Below, piece by piece: positions 56,812-64,000 of a DNA stretch of 64,000 bases. Positions within the stretch are counted from its first letter, which is position 1. Every line of letters begins with the position of its first letter. The translations under genes were made by a program, and so were the position numbers. Source of the DNA: Cristatella mucedo (taxonomy: Eukaryota; Bryozoa; Phylactolaemata; Cristatellidae). The stretch is from positions 168,501 through 232,500 of the forward strand of contig WPIO01000040.1 of NCBI GenBank assembly GCA_009760855.2. Direction: 5' to 3'. Below the pieces are notes generated by a model that did no database searches, had not been told where the DNA came from, and saw only the letters and a list, made by a program, of their open reading frames with translations.

Positions 56812-56950
56812 TAAATATAATTCATTTGTATAGCGCGCTAGGAGAACGTAATCTCTATTCGGGCGCTCCACATATGCCGCGGAGCTCGAGCCCACGACCC
56901 CAGTCAAACCTTGGTCAGGGTGAGCATCTTAACCACCGGGGCTATACGAA
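56812..56950 (-). mobile_element. SINE2 copy
   Basis: On plus, AATTCATTTGTATAGCGCGC, AATCTCTATTCGGGCGCTCC, GAGCTCGAGCCCACGACC and TTAACCACCGGGGC, in reverse SINE2 order. Confidence 0.87.
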
Positions 56951-58046
56951 GACATATGCTATTACATTTGATTCTCTTAGGGCAATTTAAAAAAAGCTTA
57001 TATTGTTATTATTACGACTTGCTATATGGTGTTGAAGGGAACAAGATGCCAAGTTAAGATTTAAATAAATAAAATAAGGCTACCTGCACGGTGCGGCCTT
57101 TCAGGGAATCCGGCTATTTCAGCTTTTGTCGCTTGAGCTTCAAGAATGAGATTTCCGCCTAGATTCGCTCTGTTTTCAAAATATTTGTAAGTCATCTAAT
57201 CTTGAAATAGAGCTGGGCATAGTCAAGGGCGATGGTAGGAATAGGCAAAAGTGCCAAGGTCATGACTGACGGGGTTGAGCCGGGGCTCAGCTACGAACGC
57301 TCAGAACGCAGCTCCTTCGCTCAGAACGCCGCCTTTAGCCTCCCATTGCCTAGAAGCCCGATTGAACCCCTCCCCCCGATTGAATTCCCCCGCCCCCGGA
57401 TGGCTACCAGACTTCCTGGAAGGATCGCCGCACAGGCTTGCCGAGCTGGCTTTCCTGTAGGCTCGTCGAAAGTTTCGAGCTCGAAGATTCAGATATATAC
57501 CAATATATACTCAGATGTACTTGCATTCAAATGTACTAACACGCCCTCACACGAGTAGCGCCTTTGAATCATGTCACTTCACTTATAGTGATGACTCGGA
57601 AGCTACAGCTGCACTCTGCAATTCACCAGGAAGTGCCCAACGTCAAGACCTGTGCGGAATTTAGGCGAGCACGTTCCGGCACCTTTCAACATTCTTCTAA
57701 ACAGTGCAGACACTCCATCAGTGGGAATGCAGAGAACGACACACGATACAAGCGACCGAAGTTGTCAATCGTACGACGTTAATAAGCCAGAGGGCGTAAG
57801 CATCGAGCGCCAGCTATGCTGAAGGAAACTTTGGGGGAGCCAGCAACCAGATGGTTGGATTACTCTTTTGTCCCTATACCCAGGTTTAGTGATCGATCTG
57901 CCTATTTGAATCGCTAATGACTTCTGCCAGCGTTTTCTGTGGTTTCGTCCTCGTCAGGCATAGTTCACCATCTTTTCGGGTCACAACGTGTAAGCTCTAA
58001 CCTTTCAGACCAATGATGTTGATAATCGATGGAGGCAACGGAAAGC

Positions 58047-58047
<1 letters not shown>

Positions 58048-58077
<30 letters not shown>
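58048..58077. repeat. (GT)n microsatellite
   Basis: About 14 GT units next to a SINE remnant. Confidence 0.95.
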
Positions 58078-58078
<1 letters not shown>

Positions 58079-58205
58079 ACCTGATTCACGACCCAGGTCG
58101 CGGGTTCTAGTTCTTGCAGCAGAAAAAACCTGTATTGCCAGCTGCGAATTGGGTTACAGCCGCAATGGCTCATCTGCCGTCTTGCAAATGACGCTTCGGG
58201 ATCAG
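58078..58205 (+). mobile_element. tRNA-SINE, degraded
   Basis: TTCACGACCCAGGTCGCGGG, a decayed B box and CTGTATTGCCAGCTGCGAAT resemble the 44,866 element. It abuts a (TG)n tract. Confidence 0.55.
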
Positions 58206-58382
58206 TTGACCTTTGCTTTTACTTTATTCTGAATGTGTAGTCAATCGTATTTGCCGCACTCCGTCAGACAGTTAGCAGGCTCTCATTGCTCTGTGTCAAG
58301 ACGCCATATACTGGAGCAGCCATGGACTCAAGTCTCAAGGCACGTCAGCTATTAAGCAAGGCCAAGGACACAGAGTAGTCTT

Positions 58383-58528
58383 ATGCAATTCATTTGCACA
58401 GAGCCCAAAGGAAACTTAATCTCTACTCAGGCACTTCACATATGTCACGGAGTTCGAGCCCACGACCTCGACCAGACCGTGGTTGGGGCAAGCACCGTAA
58501 CCACTGGGCCAAACCATCTCGGCGTCTT
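58383..58528 (-). mobile_element. SINE2 copy
   Basis: On plus, AATTCATTTGCACAGAGCCC, TTAATCTCTACTCAGGCACT, GAGTTCGAGCCCACGACCTC and CCACTGGGCCAAACCATCTC. Confidence 0.87.
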
Positions 58529-58810
58529 GGCGAGACTCCATTCAGCGATGGCAGCGGTGCCTAGCAACGCAGAGAAATATGCTGCACAGTGTGCCTACGC
58601 ATAATCAATATATCAATGCTCTGAGCGTCAACGCCCATTGCCGTTTTTGACGAACGTGCTTTAGCTTCGATTAAGGTCCACGTGAATATTGGCGCAGTGA
58701 GGCATTGATGTTCTCACGGCAATCGATATTTAAAGTACACAGACACGGGAATTAGGCTGAGAAAAGAACTATTCTTTTTTGGCTAGCATTGCCAGTGAAC
58801 GATCGAATGA

Positions 58811-58985
<175 letters not shown>

Positions 58986-59424
58986 TGCTTGAATAGTGAA
59001 TATCGCGAGGAAGAAAGTGTGCGAGAACGACAGAGCTGTAGAGGGTGAGTGAACTGGAGATGAATGGGCAAGAACAAACTGTCTTTTTTAACCTAGTAAT
59101 CGCTGAGCTGGGAGCGGCAGGGCTCCGTCTTCAGTAGATTGCCCGTCTCGGTTGGGCTGTTGCTGGCTGATTGATGAGCAGTGAGTAATTCAAGCGGGAA
59201 GTCTTGAAGCACAGGTGGCAGGTGATCCGCTGATCCCAACGTGGCCTCGCCCGCTCTCGCCTAGAGCTGCAGCTCTCCGCTGAAATACCCGCATGAGGTA
59301 GCAAAATCCTTGCAAAGGTGACGGCGTGTGAGCAAAAGTCGTGTGTGCGCATAGTGGGCGTGCTTGTGTGCTCGCTCGCGTGTGGGCGTGCTTGAAGGTG
59401 GCCAACAGCGACACTGCAAGTTCC

Positions 59425-60110
59425 TGCAGCTAGGCTTGTCTATCGTGAGCGTCGCAGCTGCCACATCACACCACTCCTCGCCGACCTGCACTGGCTCCCA
59501 GTCCAGCAGTGCATTGAATTCAACGTTCTGTCACTTACTTTTAGGTCCCTTCATTTTCTGGCTCCAGACTAACTGCTTGCTGGCCTACCGGCCTTACGGC
59601 TGGTGCACAAACTCTGCAGCTAGTCGGGTCTGTCGCAAACGTCAGAGTTGTCACACCATACTACTTCTCGCCGACCTGCACTGGCTTCTAGTCAAGCATC
59701 AAATCGAATTCAAGGTTCTGCCACTTACTTTTCGTTCCTTTCATTCTCTGGCTGTAGTCTGCCTACCAGAACTACTCCCTCACCGGGCGAAGAATCGTAC
59801 AACCTGCTTTTCTGACTCGAATTATTTAGCCATACCTCATATGAACTTCAAAACCATTGGAGACCGTGCCTTTAGTTCTTATGCTCCCAAAGTCTGAAAC
59901 TCACTACTGACGCACACCACAACGTCCCCTGACGTGACGACATTTGCAAAGAAGCTTAAAACGCACCTTTTTTTTATTACACCTCTTGGTGGGTCTTTGT
60001 GATTCGTCCTTCGTGTGCATGTACCTACTTACCTGCTCGGGACTGCTGCTTGGTGCGTCTGCTGCTTGCGGGTGTTACCGCCGAATATTTGTTAATGCTT
60101 TATATGCAGC
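59425..60110 (+). mobile_element. LINE family A, duplicated polymerase segment
   Basis: The block from SVAAATSHHSSPTC through LADLHWLPV to the PFIFWLQ region appears twice in tandem (59,430-59,580 and 59,625-59,770) with different substitutions. The second copy continues through FKTIGDRAFSSYAPKV to the untranslated part. Confidence 0.88.
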
Positions 60111-60125
60111 ATCTGTAAAGTGCCC

Positions 60126-60218
<93 letters not shown>

Positions 60219-60249
60219 GGAGAGAGAGAGAGGGAGGGAGAGAGAGAGG

Positions 60250-60281
<32 letters not shown>

Positions 60282-60325
60282 GGGATTCAGTTCTCTGAGG
60301 GCACTATACAAATGTATTATTATAA
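60105..60325 (+). mobile_element. LINE family A tail with internal (GA)n expansion
   Basis: The tail starts GCATCTGTAAAGTGCCCTAG and ends GATTCAGTTCTCTGAGGGCA with ATTATT. The usual AGAGAGAGA of the stem is expanded to about 160 bases of GA with GGGA interruptions. Confidence 0.9.
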
Positions 60326-60334
60326 TTACTATAG

Positions 60335-60690
60335 TCTACCTATTAGACCTACTTCCCACAGACTAGGCATAGTAACACCCGCTTTTGTGTATCAAATCCT
60401 GTATCAACATCTCGTGCGAATCACAAATCCTTTTGAGACCGTGCGTTAGTTCGTATGCTCCCAAAGCCTGCAACTCACTTCCGACTGAGGTCACGACATC
60501 TAATGACTTGAAGACATTTAAAAAATAGCTAAACGCATCTATTTGTCGCAGCATTTAGAGGGTCCGTGTGATTCTTCTTTGCGTGCTAATACGTGCTAAC
60601 ATTCTGCATGCTGCCACTTAACCATATTTGCATGCTGACCCTATGCATACCGCCTCTAACCACGTTACGCTTCTTGTCATTGAGCGTGGT
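60335..60690 (+). mobile_element. LINE family A 3' coding end
   Basis: Degraded polymerase tail (TCGTATGCTCCCAAAGCCTG, AAGACATTTAAAAAATAG) and untranslated CATGCTGACCCTATGCAT segment. The copy breaks into another RT piece near 60,690. Confidence 0.85.
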
Positions 60691-61640
60691 GCTATAATTC
60701 ATTCGATTATTCTATTAATCATCATAGGAATGCAGACATGGGTAGAGCTTCTCTGCTTGTTGTGCTCAATTTTTCGGCAGCTTTTGATACTAATGAACAC
60801 CAAGTCCTTCTTGAGTGCCTCTCGTCTCGCCTGAGCATCACTGGCACAGATCTGCAATGGTACAGGTCAAATCTCGGCGGAAGACTCTACGAGTATTCAT
60901 GTAAATGAACATAGATCATCCGAGGTACCTCCGAAATATAGGGTACCTCAGGGCTCCGTGCTAGGTCCGGTTTTTTCACGGTTTATACTCTCCCACAGAG
61001 TCACTTGCCGATGTGATTGCCAAGCACAATCTAAGCTTTCACTCCTATGCGGATAATAATAATACGGTCAGTTGTACTTTTGCTTTGACCCCTCCCAGCC
61101 TTCAAGCACCTCGAATTTTCTCAACTCCCTTGCTGCATGTATTGATGACATCCACATGGAGGGCAGCACATTTTCTTAAATTAAATGATGATAAAACTAA
61201 CTTACTAGCTATTAGCCTGCCAAGTGTGATTAAGAAATTGGAAAGGCTAATGCTAAAAGTTCGCTCTGGCAGCATATCTCCAGTTGAATCTGCCCGAAAT
61301 CTAGGCGTCCTGTTTCAAAGAGACGTTTCTTTAGACAGCCACATCAGCTCCAAAATCAAGTCTGCCTACTTTCAGCTTCATAACATTGCTAAAATTTGGG
61401 CTGGTTTAGATAAGGATACTACATGTAAGTTAGTCCATGCATTTGTGACATCCCGTTTTGACTTCTTTAACTCACTGTTTGCTGGTTTACCGGCATGTGC
61501 AATCAGGCGCTTACAGCAGGTGCAAAACTCTGCACTTGGCTTGTCTGTCGTGAGCGCGGAAATTGTCACACCATACCACTTCTCGCCGACTTGCACTGGC
61601 TCCCGATGGGTAGGCTGGAGCCAAAGAATGAAGGGACCTA
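60690..61640 (+). mobile_element. LINE family A, RT core to thumb, inactive
   Basis: LVVLNFSAAFDTNEHQVLLE and a VPQGSVLGPV block precede a 212-codon open frame with HSYADNNNTVS, so the catalytic YADD reads YADN. AARNLGV-like, ISSKIKSAYFQLHNIAKI and VTSRFDFFNSLFAGLPACAI follow. At about 61,605 the text switches to a minus-strand family A scrap (GGAGCCAAAGAATGAAGGGA). Confidence 0.92.
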
Positions 61641-61742
61641 AAAGTGAATGACAAACGATCTTTTGGATTATCGCTCTCGATGCTCAAATCAAATCTAACC
61701 CAGATCAAAATATGGCGACGAATGTTTTAATATTTTACTGAC

Positions 61743-62018
61743 CTTTGTTCGTATTTGCGAGAGAAACATGTGAAGTATTTCCATTGAGACGTGCTCAGAG
61801 ATAAGATGTAACTCTGGGAGCTCGGTGGGAGTGGCGTCGGTGCACCGCCCGGTGGCCTTGACCCTATCTAAGTGGAGGTGAGCAGGATTTAGATCCACGT
61901 AAAGTACAAGCGGTGGGTGCAATAGAGTCGTGCACATGACATGATTGAACGCGGAACTTACGACCGTCATTTCACATTGCTTCGCGCCTGTCATAATAAT
62001 GTCAAAGTGGCGATACAT
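61743..62018 (-). CDS. Candidate coding exon of an unknown minus-strand gene
   Basis: The 92 codons are open in phase 0 between acceptor ctttctcctccag and donor AAAG|GTCAGT, both good. The translation reads like a folded protein rather than repeat debris: MYRHFDIIMTGAKQCEMTVV, LVLYVDLNPAHLHLDRVK and HVSMEILHMFLSQIRTK. The first codon after the acceptor is ATG. I recognise no family. It is on the BLTP1 strand but about 28 kb before the BLTP1 start, so it probably belongs to another gene to the right. Confidence 0.4.
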
Positions 62019-62132
62019 CTGGAGGAGAAAGGTAAGCCCTCGCCCACATTGTAACGTCGGCAGTAGACCTAGGCCCACCTCAGCGCGGCTTAAAAAAACG
62101 TGGGGTGTCGTAGGCTTTGCACCAATCATTCT

Positions 62133-62664
62133 TAATCCTGGCTTAGACGGCAAGTCTTGCTTCCTACCTGGCTCCTACCTACTTGAGTCTTTGGTGCATA
62201 CGTCACCGATATGGCTGGGTCGGTCCAAGACTTAGGGAAGACTTGACAAAGACTCAGCAGCCACACATGGTTCTACCTCTTCGGCCAAGACTCGGGCAAG
62301 ACTCAGCAAGTGACCAATACTTGGTGTCGTTCAGGCCACGCATACAGCATTGATTTGAAAGGAATCTGCGACGACGAGCCGGCGAAATCGTCGATGGGTT
62401 CAGCTCGAGTCTCTGTCTGACCTCGGCGTTCCAGCGTAAGATTTTGAGACGGCTTCTTCTGCCACGGTTTAAGCAAAGAGACAAAACGACAGCCAACTCC
62501 AATTCAGCGAGATCTGCATCACGAAAGACCCTTTCCTACCTCGCTAACAAAAGTCATTTTTCCATGAGCGCCCAGAGAGAGTAGCAAGCAGGACCGAAGT
62601 AAGACTCAAGTAGGTAGACGAGGCAGGTAAGAAGCAAGACTCGACGTCTAAGCCAGGCTTTAAA
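62133..62664. mobile_element. TIR element, about 0.53 kb, TTAA at both ends (MITE-like)
   Basis: Left arm 62,137-62,191 and right arm 62,601-62,656 are inverted copies of about 55 bases (both read CCTGGCTTAGACG inward, then GTCTTGCTTC and CTACCTACTTGAGTCTT) with about five differences and a 2-base gap. TTAA lies 1-2 bases outside each arm, as in piggyBac-type target sites. The interior has many short AAGACT direct repeats and no coding frame. Confidence 0.75.
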
Positions 62665-63384
62665 TTCTTAGGGCTAACTACGGTAAGGTCTAGATCAAAC
62701 CCACCCAGCTTACTCCTGGCTACGTCCAGCGTGGATATGCAGTGCCTATACTACGTACTACTGTGCACATACGCAGAATGCAAATAAATGTAAATATATA
62801 TGCATATTTAGTGTATGAATTCATAAAAAAGAGTGTATGTAGAGAAGTTGAGTATCGGTGACTGACAGGCTGCCTGTTCCGGCGACTGACTGCTTTTGAA
62901 ATCTCACGCTAGGGGATGGACGCTGCTGGGCCGAGGAACTACAGGGCATGTACCAGAGGGGGGGGGGGAACGGACGGTGGGCGCACGGACGGAGGACGGA
63001 CGGGTGAATGGACGCTAGCCGGGGTCTGCATTCGCGTCCGGTCGTGCGGCTATTACTCACTCCCAGCCAGCCACTGCCTCCCCATTCTTGAGTGGCAGCG
63101 TCGCCTTGCCCCTCCCTACCGCGCCCAAACCCTTTTCGCGATCCTTCGGCTAATCAATCCCACGGGACTTCCCGCCCACCTGTCGCCGCGTCGGCACACT
63201 GGCTGGTGGAGGGAGGGAGGGCGGCGGCGGCGGCGGCCGGCTCGGAGCGAGCCAGAGATCGAGCACGCGCAGGGGGCGTTACGAATGACACCGCCGGAGG
63301 TGACGCACTTGGACCGTGCACGCATGCCATTTGGCCGACCGCCGCCGCCGCCGCCGCCGCCTCGAAGAGCTCGGGAGCGTTGCG
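62665..63384. other. Spacer before the right-edge open frame
   Basis: AT-rich at the left (62,780-62,830), becoming very GC-rich with (GCC)n at 63,340-63,362. This may be the promoter/CpG region of the frame starting at 63,385. Confidence 0.4.
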
Positions 63385-63722
63385 ATGGCGCGAAAGTCAA
63401 AGGTCTTGCTCAGCTGCGCCGTCTGTGCGGCGCTCATCGTGAGTGCGACGCGCGCCGGCGAGCGACTCGCGCCGCGTAACCCGCAGTCGACGGTCGGCCA
63501 GCCGCTGAGGCCACCTCTGCTCGCCCGCTTCGCAGCGCCCGCTTCGCAGCGCCCGCTTCGCAGCGCCCGCTTCGCAGCGCCCGCTTCGCAGCGCCCGCTT
63601 CGCAGCGCCCGCTTCGCAGCGCCCGCTTCGCAGCGCCCGCTTCGCAGCGCCCGCTTCGCAGCGCCCGCTTCGCAGCGCCCGCTTCGCAGCCGCCGGCGCC
63701 TGGCGCAGCGCATCTCCGCCGA

Positions 63723-63760
<38 letters not shown>

Positions 63761-64000
63761 CGTCTCCGTCCCGGCGCCACAAAGCATCCCCGCACGTTCC
63801 GCAGCCGCCGCCGCGCTGGGCCGCCGCCGCCGAGCGGCTGGAACTTGGGCAACCGAAGGGACGGCCAGCTCCTCTAGCTCCGCCTCTCCCGTCAGCGCCG
63901 TCTGCAGCGCTAACGCTTGCTGAGCGAGACGCTACATCGACGCGTGCGGGGGCGCGCGCGTGCTGGAGAGCCCGTTGCGACGGCAGCGGCCACCTGCATA
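63385..64000 (+). CDS. Open frame with signal/anchor start and 14-residue repeats, runs off right edge
   Basis: From ATG 63,385 the frame has no stop to the window end (205 codons). It starts MARKSKVLLSCAVCAALIVS, a signal peptide or type II anchor, followed by ATRAGE. About four copies of a 14-residue repeat (ARFAAPASQRPLRS type) follow. Then come a run of about 12 Arg and a Pro/Ala/Arg-rich stretch. A donor GTGAGT lies right after ALI in phase 0, the same place and phase as in the GT92 first exon upstream. The real first exon may therefore be only 54 bases (63,385-63,438), with the rest intronic. I recognise no domain. Confidence 0.42.
63525..63692. repeat. 14-base tandem repeat (CGCTTCGCAGCGCC), about 12 copies
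   Basis: The copies are identical or nearly so. The unit length is not a multiple of three, so three units (42 bases) encode a 14-residue repeat, and all plus frames give related Arg/Ala-rich peptides. A (GGC)n run follows at 63,722-63,759. Confidence 0.97.

Larger units (their letters stand above)
55711..58077. other. Spacer right of GT92
   Basis: One SINE2 copy at 56,812. Positions 57,000-58,040 show nothing recognisable, and open frames there are short and without conserved patterns. Confidence 0.5.

Noticed and set aside
62254-62502. 82-residue minus-strand frame
   Set aside because: It lies wholly within the inverted-repeat element and shows no conserved pattern.
63525-63692. CRISPR-like array
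   Set aside because: The units are contiguous with no spacers, and the genome is eukaryotic.
63279-63852. Three overlapping minus-strand open frames with repeats of CEAGAAKRALRSGR type
   Set aside because: They are shadows of the 14-base tandem repeat and (GGC)n, which have no stops on either strand.

Overview
The window is nuclear DNA from a non-vertebrate animal. Coding sequence is broken into short exons (57 to about 1,560 bases) with GT-AG borders. Introns and spacers are filled with LINE remnants, tRNA-derived SINEs and long (CT)n/(GA)n and (CA)n microsatellites. Sequence alone does not fix the phylum. No bacterial, viral or CRISPR features were seen.

Left half (about 1.5-33.9 kb, minus strand): the 5' part of a BLTP1 gene (bridge-like lipid transfer protein 1; KIAA1109 in human, Tweek in fly). 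I could place 25 exons. Exons 1-20 keep one continuous frame of 1,349 codons, with splice phases agreeing at every junction. The order of conserved blocks follows my recollection of the human protein: N-terminal membrane anchor, ITED block, HVYNR block, GPWADRQR, FSFVPYT, ITLYG-like block, TAPQ block, RVATCNLH, LWFLWP, GQSLLQP-like block. The gene runs off the left edge, so its C-terminal part (more than half) is missing. Two places are unsettled: a frame change near 8.28-8.33 kb and at least one unfound exon between 7.0 and 2.7 kb.

Middle (33.9-48.4 kb): no convincing gene. It holds LINE and SINE pieces, microsatellites and a more CpG-rich stretch from about 41 kb on.

Right half, plus strand: a glycosyltransferase family 92 (DUF23) gene can be assembled from three exons at 48,428-55,279. 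They are a 19-residue cytosolic/transmembrane start, a 1,562-base exon that is open throughout and Ser/Ala-rich, and the catalytic exon with a DIDE metal-binding motif. All phases match, giving a predicted Golgi type II enzyme of 924 residues with an unusually long stem. At the right edge a second, similar start (63,385 onward) opens a reading frame that has no stop before the window ends and encodes a 14-residue repeat made from a 14-base satellite.

Repeats: two LINE families (here called A and B, both of the CR1/L2-like group) account for most of the interspersed DNA. Family A ends in a conserved stem-loop and (ATT)n. A tRNA-type SINE (here SINE2) carries a copy of the same tail, which points to LINE-driven mobilisation. 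Two of the long (CT)/(GA) tracts sit exactly inside family A tails. A 0.5-kb element with about 56-base inverted ends and TTAA at its borders lies at 62.1-62.7 kb.
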